A stretch of 64,000 bases of DNA from Maribacter aquivivus (lineage in GTDB: Bacteria > Bacteroidota > Bacteroidia > Flavobacteriales > Flavobacteriaceae), in contig NZ_FQZX01000001.1 in the NCBI RefSeq assembly GCF_900142175.1, positions 1 to 64,000 of the forward strand, written 5' to 3'. Numbering within the stretch: position 1 is the first letter of the stretch; every line of letters starts with the position of its first letter. The notes beneath the pieces were generated by a model. The model saw only the letters and a program-made list of their open reading frames with translations, made no database searches and was not told the DNA's origin. A program made the position numbers and the translations under genes. Below are positions 19,912-29,105 of the stretch, one piece after another.

Positions 19912-20649
19912 CTATTTTTCTAACTCCACTTCGATGACCATAGATTCTGGGTCTTTCATCATCTGTAAAAAATTCACTTCATGCACCATGGTTTTTCCAT
20001 CCATAGAAAAAGTTGCTTCTTCAATATTGGTAGACTTTACACGTCTTGGAAAATGATACTTAAAAGTATATGTAGAACTAGATAGAAACATTTCTGCACT
20101 AGCCAAACTGTCTAAACTTTTTTCAAATAATTCTTGGTCTAAGATTACCGTCTCTCGTTTAAATGTGTTCTTATCAAAACTGTAATTAACTGTAGTAGTC
20201 TCTTCTGTTGCGCCACCTGGCATTGATTTACCACCAGCAATAGGACCAACAGCACTAGCATTTTGAAAAGCATTAAATGCATCATTTACATCAGATACTT
20301 TTTTAAAATCTGTATACATATCAAAGTTCATTACCCCGCCTTCTGGATCAACCTTCATATGAAGACTAAATGGTTCTAATTTCTTTAATTTAGCTTGCTC
20401 CTCTGGTGACAACTGAGCTATACTATCCTTTTTTTCGCGCAATAAATCTTTAAAAACCAAAGTAGAATCAATCGCCTTGTCTAATTGGGTAGAGTCTGAA
20501 TCTGGAATCATTTGCATCATCTCACTACCATCAAAAATTATACTCATTTTACCCGATCCGTCTTCATTGAAGTAAATTTCTTCAGTAAAATTACAGGCAG
20601 CGAAAAGTACTGTTACAAGAACAGTAGTAAGAATTTTAAAAAATCTCAT
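19912..20649 (-). CDS. Lipoprotein of unknown function
   Basis: A 245-residue protein with a lipoprotein signal (LFAAC, Cys19). It begins FTEEIYFNEDGSGKMSIIFDGSEMMQM, a beta-hairpin-like opening typical of a family of Bacteroidota lipoproteins with no assigned role. A central Glu/Lys-rich region may be helical (LREKKDSIAQLSPEEQAK), and the C-terminus is beta-rich (YTFKYHFPRRVKS, ATFSMDGKTMVHEVNF). It is 11 bases downstream of the YqaE gene and 26 bases upstream of lipB, which suggests a three-gene transcript, although the functions look unrelated. Confidence 0.6.
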   Translation of the reverse strand: MRFFKILTTVLVTVLFAACNFTEEIYFNEDGSGKMSIIFDGSEMMQMIPDSDSTQLDKAIDSTLVFKDLLREKKDSIAQLSPEEQAKLKKLEPFSLHMKVDPEGGVMNFDMYTDFKKVSDVNDAFNAFQNASAVGPIAGGKSMPGGATEETTTVNYSFDKNTFKRETVILDQELFEKSLDSLASAEMFLSSSTYTFKYHFPRRVKSTNIEEATFSMDGKTMVHEVNFLQMMKDPESMVIEVELEK

Positions 20650-20660
20650 GTATTTTGGTT

Positions 20661-20816
20661 CTAGTTAGGATTATTCAATATAACTAATGCAGCGATTACC
20701 CCTGGCACCCAGCCGCAAAAAGTCAAAAGTAGAACAATTACAAAAGAACCGCAACCTTTACCTAAAACGGCTAAAGGAGGAAAAAATATAGCAAGCAATA
20801 CTCTAATTAAACTCAT
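20661..20816 (-). CDS. YqaE/Pmp3-family small membrane protein
   Basis: A 51-residue protein consisting of two transmembrane helices joined by a short loop. It begins MSLIRVLLAIFFPPLAVLGKGC and has the family signature FFPPLAV...GCG near the start and the second-helix motif LLTFCGWVPGVIAAL. These features define the UPF0057/YqaE/Pmp3 proteolipid family, whose members are often induced by salt, cold or membrane stress. The exact biochemical role is unresolved. It is the first gene of a minus-strand run with the lipoprotein and lipB. I found it by reading the gap between the longer genes. Confidence 0.85.
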   Translation of the reverse strand: MSLIRVLLAIFFPPLAVLGKGCGSFVIVLLLTFCGWVPGVIAALVILNNPN

Positions 20817-20912
20817 TTGATTATTATTTTGATTGATTGATGTACCTTATAGGTCGCAATTGTAAATACTTTGTTACAAAATCTAGTAATTTTATTATCC
20901 ACAACCCAATCA

Positions 20913-21965
20913 ATGTTCAGAACAGTATTTCTAATCCTTATTCTTTTCTCCTGTTTCAAAGGTTTATCTCAATATAGTTTCGAAGGTCAAATTGCAGATG
21001 AGCAAAGCGGAAAGACCATTTACCTATCTATTATTGAAGATTATAGGAAGTTTGGCAGAATTTCAATGGAACAGATTCTTAAAAAAACTATTACCGATTC
21101 ATTAGGATATTTCAGTTTTAGAGGGAATAACCTTAACTATGACAATAGAATTTACAGAATTCATTTAGATGATTGTTCTGACGCTTCTTCAAATTCTGAA
21201 CACTTTTTTGGCAGTTGTGAGTTCAGCAAAAGCATACTTTTTGTTGCCAATAATAATGACACCATTACTTTCCCTACTTCTTTTGCAAACGAAGCGCTCT
21301 GTGAAATTACCTCAACAAACAGTAAATCATCTACCTTTTTAGATATAGATGTTTTAAAAGAGGAAATGGCTTTCGATTTTAATGACTTTAGAAGTGATGC
21401 CAATAGAAAGTTGAATTCTAAAAAGTGGTTCTCTACCTTGCAAGATTTCGGAGAAAATCTAGATGAACCTCTAGCCGAACTCTATATTTTCAACTTTTTA
21501 TCAGATAAAAGAAATGATACTTATAACTATTACCTAAAAGATATTAGCAAAACTAATTACTATAACGAACTTGGCGAGCGATTAATAGCGAAATATCCAG
21601 ACGTAGCATTTACCAACCTGTATTTAAATGAAATAGCCATAGATCAACAATTAACAAATGGAAATACACCAAAATCTAATTTCTGGAAATGGTTACTTCT
21701 TGCCTTACTCCTACTCTCCATATCGCTGAACGTATACTTTGTTTTCAAACAAAGAAATACTTCAAGAAACTTGCAGAACGATTCTCTTGCGAAGCTGACC
21801 GAGCAAGAACATAACATTGTTCAACAAATTCTTGAAAACAAAACCAATAAAGAAATTGCAGCCGCTATGTTTATCAGTATAAGTACCGTAAAGACCCACA
21901 TTAACAACGTTTACAAGAAATTAGAGGTGTCGTCGAGAGATGAAATAAAGCAGCGCTTCCCATAA
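20913..21965 (+). CDS. Membrane-tethered LuxR-type transcriptional regulator
   Basis: About 350 residues from the ATG at 20913, chosen because a signal-like hydrophobic segment begins there (MFRTVFLILILFSCF). The frame is open back to 20871. The order is: export signal; periplasmic domain resembling a carboxypeptidase-regulatory or DUF4369 sandwich (YSFEGQIADEQSGKTIYL, ITDSLGYFSFRG); one transmembrane helix at about 259-279 (WKWLLLALLLLSISLNVYFVF); and a C-terminal LuxR/GerE helix-turn-helix (LTEQEHNIVQQILENKTNKE, then FISISTVKTHINNVYKKLEV). It looks like a one-component transmembrane sensor that binds DNA directly. Targets are unknown; the thioredoxin-like gene 106 bases downstream is a possible one. 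Confidence 0.75.
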   Translation: MFRTVFLILILFSCFKGLSQYSFEGQIADEQSGKTIYLSIIEDYRKFGRISMEQILKKTITDSLGYFSFRGNNLNYDNRIYRIHLDDCSDASSNSEHFFGSCEFSKSILFVANNNDTITFPTSFANEALCEITSTNSKSSTFLDIDVLKEEMAFDFNDFRSDANRKLNSKKWFSTLQDFGENLDEPLAELYIFNFLSDKRNDTYNYYLKDISKTNYYNELGERLIAKYPDVAFTNLYLNEIAIDQQLTNGNTPKSNFWKWLLLALLLLSISLNVYFVFKQRNTSRNLQNDSLAKLTEQEHNIVQQILENKTNKEIAAAMFISISTVKTHINNVYKKLEVSSRDEIKQRFP

Positions 21966-22071
21966 CCCTTTAAATTTCCACCTAGGGTCTAGTACCTATT
22001 TACACCCCATGAAATCAATTTAGTCCTCGTAATTTCTAGAATTTTCAGGTCTAATATAAAAACTGAAAATC

Positions 22072-22635
22072 ATGAAATTATCATTTGTATTGACCACACT
22101 TCTTTTAAGCTTCTTCTTCAACACATTTTCTCAGAACACCAACCAAGAGGTTATTATTGAAAATCAACAACCCTTTTTATTGGGAGAAATAACTATTGGC
22201 GGACTCTCTACTAACTCCTACAATACATGGTTCAAACCTAATTACGAAAACTATGAAAGCAATCAAATCCAAATTGATTTATTCAAAGACCAGTTAGCTT
22301 CTTATAAAATCTTGATTTTTATGGGCACTTGGTGTGGTGACAGCAAACGCGAAGTGCCTAGATTCCTTAAAATTCTAGAATCTGCAGATTATCCTATGGA
22401 GAACTTGAAAATAGTTGCTCTTGACCATCGAAAAGAATCGTACAAGAAAAGTCCGCAAGGTGAAGAATGGGGATTAAACATCCGTAGGGTTCCTACATTT
22501 ATTTTTTACAAGAACGGACGAGAGGTGAATAGAATTATTGAAACCCCTATTACAACTCTAGAAGACGACATATTAAAAATTATTTCAGAGGAAGAATATA
22601 TTCCCAATTATGCTTCATCATTACATTTCGACTGA
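22072..22635 (+). CDS. Exported thioredoxin-fold protein with a single active-site cysteine
   Basis: A 187-residue protein with a signal peptide (cut near FNTFS-QNT). It has a thioredoxin-like core: strand KILIFMGTWCGDSKREVPRF (79-98) and the cis-proline motif RRVPTFIFYKNGRE. The usual CxxC is replaced by C88-G-D-S91, so the resolving cysteine is missing and disulfide exchange would have to be monothiol, or the fold is used for binding. This WCGDS variant is recurrent among flavobacterial 'thioredoxin family' proteins as far as I recall. It sits after the membrane LuxR-type regulator. The thioredoxin fold is well supported; the role is unknown. Confidence 0.75.
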   Translation: MKLSFVLTTLLLSFFFNTFSQNTNQEVIIENQQPFLLGEITIGGLSTNSYNTWFKPNYENYESNQIQIDLFKDQLASYKILIFMGTWCGDSKREVPRFLKILESADYPMENLKIVALDHRKESYKKSPQGEEWGLNIRRVPTFIFYKNGREVNRIIETPITTLEDDILKIISEEEYIPNYASSLHFD

Positions 22636-22708
22636 TGTTCTTTTGGTAAATAATGCTATAAAAAAAACAAGAATAAATCTTGGTATCACCATCATCTAAA
22701 AGAAAGGA

Positions 22709-22819
22709 ATGAACCAAACAGATTTTGCAATTATTGATAGATTGCATCGTTCAGTGCTCAACTATAAAAATTTTGCACAAAGACTGTATCCTTTAGTGCT
22801 TTCTAAATTGAAAGATTAA
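22709..22819 (+). CDS. Possible 36-residue small protein
   Basis: A short open frame (MNQTDFAIIDRLHRS...LSKLKD) in the gap before lysS. It has no recognisable motif. Its last codons overlap the -33 element of the lysS promoter. It may be a decayed gene or a chance frame; the amino-acid composition is protein-like, but there is no other support. Confidence 0.2.
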   Translation: MNQTDFAIIDRLHRSVLNYKNFAQRLYPLVLSKLKD

Positions 22820-22838
22820 TACATATCGATTATATTTG
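22808..22838 (+). promoter_or_regulatory. Promoter of lysS
   Basis: TTG (22808-22810), a 20-base spacer, then TATATTTG (22831-22838). Both elements and the spacing fit the Bacteroidota housekeeping consensus TTG-N~20-TAnnTTTG. The -7 element ends 20 bases before the lysS ATG. Confidence 0.75.
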
Positions 22839-22858
22839 CCAGCTAAATAAACGACGGC

Positions 22859-24550
22859 ATGCAATTATCGGAGCAAGAGCTTATCAGAAGAGAAAAATTA
22901 GAGAAATTAAGAGCACTAGGTATTAATCCTTATCCAGCTGCTTTATATCCTGTAGATGCTACATCTGCAAGTATCAAATCTAATTATGAAGAAGGTAAAA
23001 AGGTAATTGTTGCCGGTAGATTAATGTCTCGTCGTATTCAGGGGAAAGCATCTTTTGCCGAACTACAAGATAGTACCGGTCGTATTCAGGTATATTTTAA
23101 TAGAGATGAAATTTGTACTGGTGAAGATAAAACCTTGTACAACGATGTTTACAAGAAATTACTTGATATTGGCGATATCATTGGTATAGAAGGTGACCTT
23201 TTTACCACGCAAGTAGGTGAAAAAACGATTATGGTGAAAAAATTTACCATGCTTAGTAAATCGCTAAGACCTTTGCCATTACCTAAAAAGGATGCAGAAG
23301 GTAAAGTTTATGATGAGTTCAACGACCCAGAATTACGCTACCGCCAACGTTATGTTGATTTGGTTGTTAACCCAAAGGTGAAAGAAACATTCATTAAAAG
23401 AACTAAAATAACAACCAGTATTCGTGAGTTTTATAATGCAGCTGGGTATTTAGAAGTAGAGACTCCGATCTTACAACCTATACCTGGTGGTGCAACTGCA
23501 CGTCCGTTTTTAACACACCATAATGCATTAAATATTCCTTTATACCTAAGAATTGCTAACGAACTCTACCTTAAGAGGTTAATTGTTGGTGGTTTTGATG
23601 GTGTTTATGAATTCTCAAAAGATTTTAGAAACGAAGGAATGGACCGTACCCATAACCCAGAATTTACTGTAATGGAATTGTATGTTGCATACAAAGATTA
23701 CAACTGGATGATGGATACCACAGAGAAACTATTGGAGAAAATTGCAATAGATTCCAACGGAGCTACTAAAATTACCGTGGGCGAGCATGAAATTGAATTT
23801 AAAGCTCCATATGCACGTGTGCCAATTCTAGAAGCTATAAAGATACACACCGGTTATGATGTTGCTGGTATGCCTGAAGATGAACTTCGTGAAACTGCCA
23901 AGAAATTAGGTCTTGAAGTTGACGAAACCATGGGTATTGGTAAATTGATCGATGAGATATTCGGTGAAAAATGTGAGCACTTCTACGTGCAACCAACATT
24001 TATTACTGACTACCCTAAAGAAATGAGTCCGCTTACCAAAGAGCACAGAGACAACCCTGCATTGACAGAGCGTTTTGAGCTGATGGTTAATGGTAAAGAG
24101 CTGGCTAACGCTTACTCTGAGCTTAATGACCCCATCGACCAAAGAGAGCGTTTTGAAGATCAATTGAAGCTTTCTGAAAAAGGAGATGATGAGGCTATGT
24201 TCATTGACCAAGATTTTCTTAGAGCTCTTGAATATGGTATGCCCCCAACTTCTGGTATTGGTATTGGTATTGACCGTTTGGTGATGTTGATGACCAATAA
24301 TGCGTCAATACAAGAAGTATTGTTCTTTCCACAAATGAGACCAGAAAAGAAGCCTTTACAACTGTCTGAAAATGAAAAGGTAATTTTCGATATTCTAAAG
24401 GCGGAGAAGAAAATGGAGCTTGACGCCCTTAAAACAAAGTCTGACTTAAGTAACAAAGCTTGGGACAAAGGCATTAAAGGGATTACAAAGCAACAATTGG
24501 CTAAAATCTATAAAGAAGATGATGTTCTTTTAGTGGAAATTTTAAAATAG
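22859..24550 (+). CDS. lysS: Lysyl-tRNA synthetase, class II
   Basis: A 563-residue class II synthetase that charges tRNA-Lys. The N-terminal OB-fold anticodon-binding domain lies at about 50-150 (VIVAGRLMSRRIQGKASFAEL). The catalytic core has motif 1 (YLEVETPILQPIPGGATARPF), motif 2 (FRNEGMDRTHNPEFTVMELY) and motif 3 (GIGIGIDRLVMLMTN). About 60 residues after the core (from residue about 500) form a C-terminal extension that typical 500-residue LysRS lack; I recall such tails in Bacteroidota LysRS. It has its own promoter (22808-22838) and is followed closely by an SLC13 transporter gene. Confidence 0.97.
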   Translation: MQLSEQELIRREKLEKLRALGINPYPAALYPVDATSASIKSNYEEGKKVIVAGRLMSRRIQGKASFAELQDSTGRIQVYFNRDEICTGEDKTLYNDVYKKLLDIGDIIGIEGDLFTTQVGEKTIMVKKFTMLSKSLRPLPLPKKDAEGKVYDEFNDPELRYRQRYVDLVVNPKVKETFIKRTKITTSIREFYNAAGYLEVETPILQPIPGGATARPFLTHHNALNIPLYLRIANELYLKRLIVGGFDGVYEFSKDFRNEGMDRTHNPEFTVMELYVAYKDYNWMMDTTEKLLEKIAIDSNGATKITVGEHEIEFKAPYARVPILEAIKIHTGYDVAGMPEDELRETAKKLGLEVDETMGIGKLIDEIFGEKCEHFYVQPTFITDYPKEMSPLTKEHRDNPALTERFELMVNGKELANAYSELNDPIDQRERFEDQLKLSEKGDDEAMFIDQDFLRALEYGMPPTSGIGIGIDRLVMLMTNNASIQEVLFFPQMRPEKKPLQLSENEKVIFDILKAEKKMELDALKTKSDLSNKAWDKGIKGITKQQLAKIYKEDDVLLVEILK

Positions 24551-24605
24551 TCATTTCAAGGGACGTTAAAAAATAGTAGCTTAGAAGCTGGCAAAACCAA
24601 CCAGC

Positions 24606-26036
24606 ATGAATTTAAGTAGCAAAATAGGTCTGTTTACAGGGCCTATCATATTTTTCATTATCCTTTTTTTACCCAATGTACTTATCTCTGAAAATGCAGA
24701 TGCTGTAATTGCTGTTGCGCTTTGGATGGTTATTTGGTGGGTTACCGAAGCTGTCTCCATATCTGTTACCGCACTATTGCCATTGCTGCTTTTTCCTATT
24801 TTAAAAGTGATGCCCATTGGAGATGTTGGCGCAAATTATGGCAGCCCCATAGTTTTTCTATTCTTTGGTGGGTTTGTAATGGCTTTAGCTTTAGAGAAAG
24901 TCAATCTTCACAAAAGAATTGCCCTTAATATCATTAGACTTACGGGTACAACGGCTAATAAAGTAGTGCTCGGTTTTATGATTGCCACTGCCGTATTAAG
25001 CATGTGGATCAGTAATACAGCCAGTACTGTAGTTATGCTGCCCATTGCTATGTCCGTTATTAATCTGTTAATTGAAGACGAAGACGGTTTTACAAAACGA
25101 GACCGCAATTTTGCTTTAAGTGTCATGTTAGGGATTGCATTTGCTGCAAATGCTGGTGGTATTGCAACAGTTATTGGCACTCCCCCAAATTCAGTTCTAA
25201 TTGGCTTATTAGAAAATGAATACAATATTGAAATATCATTTCTCAAATGGATGGTCATAGGGCTTCCGTTTTCCCTAATTATGATTACTATTTGTTACTT
25301 TGTTCTGGTAAAAGTTTTTTTTCCGACTCAGGGTTTAAAATTTAAAGCATCTAAAACAATTATTCATGAAGAGCTTCAAAAATTAGGTCCTACCTCAGGA
25401 AAAGAAAAAATGGTTCTTGCCATATTTGGAGTTACCATTTTCCTTTGGGTTTTTAGAACCTTAATCAATTCGATATTTCCGAGTTTAGGCTTATCTGATA
25501 CACTGATCAGCATGTTTGCAGCCATCACACTATTCGCATTACCTTATAATCTTAAAAAAGGAGATTTTATCTTGCAATGGAAAGACACCCAAAAGCTCGC
25601 ATGGGGAATTCTAATTCTATTCGGTGGCGGACTCTCATTAGCCAAAGGTATGTCGGTTTCTGGTATTGTAGATTTAGTAGCAGCAGTTATCGGGCAAAGT
25701 GATTTGAGCATTCTACTCACCGCGTCTTTATTGATCATACTAATGTTGTTTATGACAGAGCTAATGAGCAATGTAGCACTTGTTGCCGTTCTTGCCCCTG
25801 TAGTGGCTGGTATAGCTATTGGTTTAGGTCTACCTATTACTTATTTACTAATACCTATTACCATTGCCAGTAGTTGTGCTTTTATGCTACCAATGGCTAC
25901 ACCACCAAATGCCATCGTTTTTGCAAGTGGTTATATTAAGGTTCATGAAATGGCGCGTGCAGGTATTATTCTAAATCTAATAGCAGTACTATTATTAATC
26001 GGGCTATTTCAATTTGTACTACCACTAATATTTTAA
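24606..26036 (+). CDS. SLC13/DASS-family sodium-coupled anion transporter
   Basis: A 476-residue inner-membrane protein with about 11-12 hydrophobic helices. DASS signatures are present in both halves: ISNTASTVVMLPIAMSV plus ANAGGIATVIGTPPNSVLIGL in the first, and TELMSNVALVAVLAPVVAG plus SSCAFMLPMATPPNAIVFASG in the second. The first SNT motif is intact; in the second it reads SNV. Members import dicarboxylates, citrate or sulfate with sodium. The substrate cannot be fixed from sequence, but the paired TPPN motifs favour dicarboxylate-type carriers. It begins 55 bases after lysS and may be co-transcribed with it. Confidence 0.88.
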   Translation: MNLSSKIGLFTGPIIFFIILFLPNVLISENADAVIAVALWMVIWWVTEAVSISVTALLPLLLFPILKVMPIGDVGANYGSPIVFLFFGGFVMALALEKVNLHKRIALNIIRLTGTTANKVVLGFMIATAVLSMWISNTASTVVMLPIAMSVINLLIEDEDGFTKRDRNFALSVMLGIAFAANAGGIATVIGTPPNSVLIGLLENEYNIEISFLKWMVIGLPFSLIMITICYFVLVKVFFPTQGLKFKASKTIIHEELQKLGPTSGKEKMVLAIFGVTIFLWVFRTLINSIFPSLGLSDTLISMFAAITLFALPYNLKKGDFILQWKDTQKLAWGILILFGGGLSLAKGMSVSGIVDLVAAVIGQSDLSILLTASLLIILMLFMTELMSNVALVAVLAPVVAGIAIGLGLPITYLLIPITIASSCAFMLPMATPPNAIVFASGYIKVHEMARAGIILNLIAVLLLIGLFQFVLPLIF

Positions 26037-26055
26037 TTTTCAACTGAACAAAAAA

Positions 26056-26085
26056 ATAAAGCCCTTGCAGATGCAAAGGCTTTAT
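26056..26085 (+). terminator. Putative terminator after the SLC13 gene
   Basis: A 14-bp stem with one mismatch (ATAAAGCCCTTGCA / TGCAAAGGCTTTAT). The T tract downstream is poor, so termination may be partial. Confidence 0.5.
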
Positions 26086-26233
26086 AATCGACTAATTCAG
26101 AAATGAAAAAATGTTTATTCCTACTTAATAGACGTCTTTCTCTATTTATTGTTACAAATGGCCTTAAGAAATTATTAACTATTTGTTCCAGATATTATTT
26201 CAATCTTTGAAAGATTACCTAACTAACTCACAA

Positions 26234-28723
26234 ATGAAAAGAAAATTACTCGTAAAATTATTGCTGTTTGTATGTGTTTTCGGCTATCAAAATGCCGAAG
26301 CCCAAATTTTTAAAAAGAAGAAAAAAAATACTGAACAAGAAGCCAGTAAATCATCAAAAGACAAAATTCAACCTTACAACAAGGTTATTACAAAAGATGC
26401 TGTTAGCGATGCAGGACTCTTTACCACCCACGTAGTTGACGAGAATCACTTTTTTGAAATTCCAGATTCACTATTCAATAAAGAAATGTTGATGGTAAGC
26501 CGTATTTCTAAAACGGCATCAGGTATTGGTTTTGGTGGTGGAAAAATTAATACACAGGTACTGCGATGGGAAAAAAAAGATAAAAAGGTGTTGCTTCGTG
26601 TAGTATCGCATGATGTGGTTGCCGCAGATTCTTTACCTGTTCATGAAGCTGTTCTAAACTCCAATTTTGAGCCAGTTTTATATTCTTTTGATATTAAAGC
26701 TGTTCAAAAAGATTCTCTAAACCCAACTACGGTTATTGAGGTTAATGATATTTTTATAAAAGATACCAAAGCTTTTGGTATGCCAGATAGATTTAGAAAA
26801 AGATATAAGGTATCTCGTTTAGATGAAGGCCGAGGCTATATTGAATCGATTAAGAGTTACCCTTTAAATGTAGAGGTACGCCACATTAAAACATATTTGG
26901 CAAGTGCCGCACCTAGTAACCAGAGTTTAGGTTCTATTTCTGTAGAAATCAATAACTCAATGGTATTGTTACCTGAAGAACAGATGAAGCGCCGTTATTT
27001 TGACGAACGTGTTGGTTGGTTTGCTCGTGGTCAAGTAGATTATGGTTTAGAAGCTCAAGAGAGTAAGACCATCAAATTTTTAGACAGATGGCGTTTAGAA
27101 GTGAAAGATGAAGATGCCGAAAAATTTAAGAATGGCGAATTGGTAGAGCCTAAAAAACAAATTATCTATTATGTAGATAGAGCTACACCTAAAAAATGGG
27201 TGCCTTTTATTAAACAAGGTATAGAAGATTGGCAAATTGCTTTTGAAGCTGCAGGTTTTAAAAATGCAATTATCGCCAAAGAAGCCCCAACGGAAGAAGA
27301 AGATCCAGAATGGTCTCCTGAAGATGTTCGCTATTCTGTAGTGCGTTATTTAGCATCACCAATACCAAATGCTAACGGACCACATGTTAGTGACCCACGA
27401 AGTGGTGAAATATTAGAATCTGATATCAATTGGTATCATAATGTAATGACTCTTTTAAGAAACTGGTACTTTGTACAAACAGCAGCTATTAATCCGGCAG
27501 CTAGGGGCGTTTCTTTTGATGATGATGTAATGGGTCGCTTAATCCGTTTTGTATCGTCTCACGAAGTTGGACACACGTTAGGATTACCACATAACATGGG
27601 TAGTAGCGTTGCTTACCCTGTAGATTCGCTTCGTTCTAAAACTTTTACAAAGAAATACGGCACCGCTCCATCGATAATGGATTATGCTCGTTTCAATTAC
27701 ATAGCACAACCTGGTGATGAAGGTGTTGCATTAATGCCAGACATTGGTGTTTACGATAAGTATGCTATTCAATGGGGATATAAACCTATACCAAATACCA
27801 CTGCAGAAGAAGAGAAATCTATATTAGATAAATGGATTATGGCACATGCAGGTGATCCTTTATATCGCTTTGGACACCAACAGGTAGGTGACATTGTAGA
27901 TCCAAGCTCACAGACAGAAGATTTAGGTGATGACGCCATGAAAGCTGGAGAATACGGTATTGCCAACCTTAAAAGGATTGTTCCTAAATTAATTGAGTGG
28001 ACAGCAGAAGACGGTAAGACTTATGAAGACCTAGATAAGTTATACGGACAAGTATTTTCTCAATTCAATAGATACATGGGGCATGTTTCTAATAACATTG
28101 GCGGAGTATATGAAAATCATAAAACATATGATCAAGAAGGTGCTGTATATACTGCGGTACCAAAAGCGAAACAACAAAGAGCAATGGTTTTTCTTCATGA
28201 ACAGCTTTTCAATACTCCAATGTGGATGTTAGATCAAGATATTTTGGAGCGCACAGAGTACTCTGGCTTCTTAGAGCAAATGCGTTCTATGCAAGTACGT
28301 ACATTAAACAATGTATTAAGCTTAGGTAAAATGGCGAGATTAATTGAAAATGAGACCATAGATAAGTCTAAAGCATATTCTCTTGCACAAATGATGAGCG
28401 AATTAAGAAAAGGCATTTGGTCTGAAGCTAAAAACGGCAAAGCCGTAGATACCTACAGAAGAAACTTACAAAAAGCGCATATAGATCGTTTAGAATTTTT
28501 ACTAACAGCAGACAATCAAGCGAAAGCTTCTGATTTCGGTGGCTACAGAAAATCAACAGTTGTCAACACTAGCCAATCTGACATTAGGACTATTGCAAGA
28601 GCAGAACTGAACATTTTAAAGCGCGATATTAGAAATGCACGTAATAGAACCTCAGATATGATGACTAAATATCATTACGACGATGTTTCTGAGCGTATTA
28701 ACGTCATTTTAGACCCTAAGTAA
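26234..28723 (+). CDS. Exported zinc-dependent metalloprotease (DUF5117/DUF4953-type)
   Basis: About 829 residues from the ATG at 26234. That start gives a good signal peptide (MKRKLLVKLLLFVCVFGYQN, cut after AEAQ); the frame is open back to 26183. The mature protein opens with a very basic stretch (FKKKKKN). The metzincin-type zinc site HEVGHTLGLPHN has H443, E444, H447 and H453, and a conserved PSIMDYARFNY follows like a Met-turn. These residues and the length match the zinc-dependent metalloproteases of Bacteroidota built from DUF5118, DUF5117 and DUF4953 domains. It is probably periplasmic or outer-membrane associated. Physiological substrates are unknown to me. Confidence 0.85.
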   Translation: MKRKLLVKLLLFVCVFGYQNAEAQIFKKKKKNTEQEASKSSKDKIQPYNKVITKDAVSDAGLFTTHVVDENHFFEIPDSLFNKEMLMVSRISKTASGIGFGGGKINTQVLRWEKKDKKVLLRVVSHDVVAADSLPVHEAVLNSNFEPVLYSFDIKAVQKDSLNPTTVIEVNDIFIKDTKAFGMPDRFRKRYKVSRLDEGRGYIESIKSYPLNVEVRHIKTYLASAAPSNQSLGSISVEINNSMVLLPEEQMKRRYFDERVGWFARGQVDYGLEAQESKTIKFLDRWRLEVKDEDAEKFKNGELVEPKKQIIYYVDRATPKKWVPFIKQGIEDWQIAFEAAGFKNAIIAKEAPTEEEDPEWSPEDVRYSVVRYLASPIPNANGPHVSDPRSGEILESDINWYHNVMTLLRNWYFVQTAAINPAARGVSFDDDVMGRLIRFVSSHEVGHTLGLPHNMGSSVAYPVDSLRSKTFTKKYGTAPSIMDYARFNYIAQPGDEGVALMPDIGVYDKYAIQWGYKPIPNTTAEEEKSILDKWIMAHAGDPLYRFGHQQVGDIVDPSSQTEDLGDDAMKAGEYGIANLKRIVPKLIEWTAEDGKTYEDLDKLYGQVFSQFNRYMGHVSNNIGGVYENHKTYDQEGAVYTAVPKAKQQRAMVFLHEQLFNTPMWMLDQDILERTEYSGFLEQMRSMQVRTLNNVLSLGKMARLIENETIDKSKAYSLAQMMSELRKGIWSEAKNGKAVDTYRRNLQKAHIDRLEFLLTADNQAKASDFGGYRKSTVVNTSQSDIRTIARAELNILKRDIRNARNRTSDMMTKYHYDDVSERINVILDPK

Positions 28724-28823
28724 GAACACATATTATGATCGATTAAATGCACTTGTCGATGAACAACCAATATCATCGATGAATGAAATGTATTAACCAC
28801 ATTTTAATTATTCTAGACATCAA

Positions 28824-28854
28824 AAAAAGCCCATTACACAACAATGGGCTTTTT
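28824..28854 (+). terminator. Intrinsic terminator after the metalloprotease
   Basis: A 12-bp perfect stem (AAAAAGCCCATT / AATGGGCTTTTT) with a 7-base loop and flanking A and T tracts, about 100 bases after the metalloprotease stop. Confidence 0.85.
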
Positions 28855-28902
28855 CATGCGTTATTCTTTTTTAGATTAGCAATGAATTTAAACCCCCAAA
28901 TC

Positions 28903-29082
28903 ATGACAAGTAAATTAAAAAGCCTTATTTATCTAGCTTGTTTCATCTGCGCTTCTGTTGTTTATCATCAAAGCACAAGTGAAAATGCACAGAAAGAAAT
29001 TGTAACTAACACTTACGATCAAGAAGCTGATATTGTTATTAACCCTTACAAAACTATGGAGGGAAGAACACCATCTAATTAA
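28903..29082 (+). CDS. Small exported peptide of unknown function
   Basis: A 59-residue product from the ATG at 28903 (an upstream ATG at 28882 would add seven residues). It has a positively charged start and a hydrophobic core (MTSKLKSLIYLACFICASVV), followed by about 35 polar residues ending YKTMEGRTPSN. I recognise no family. The gene is isolated between two strong terminators (28824-28854 and 29106-29137), which leaves under 50 bases for a promoter of its own. It may therefore depend on read-through. The longer frame reading back through the upstream terminator is probably not translated. Confidence 0.5.
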   Translation: MTSKLKSLIYLACFICASVVYHQSTSENAQKEIVTNTYDQEADIVINPYKTMEGRTPSN

Positions 29083-29105
29083 AAATTTACAAAATTTACC
29101 TACTT

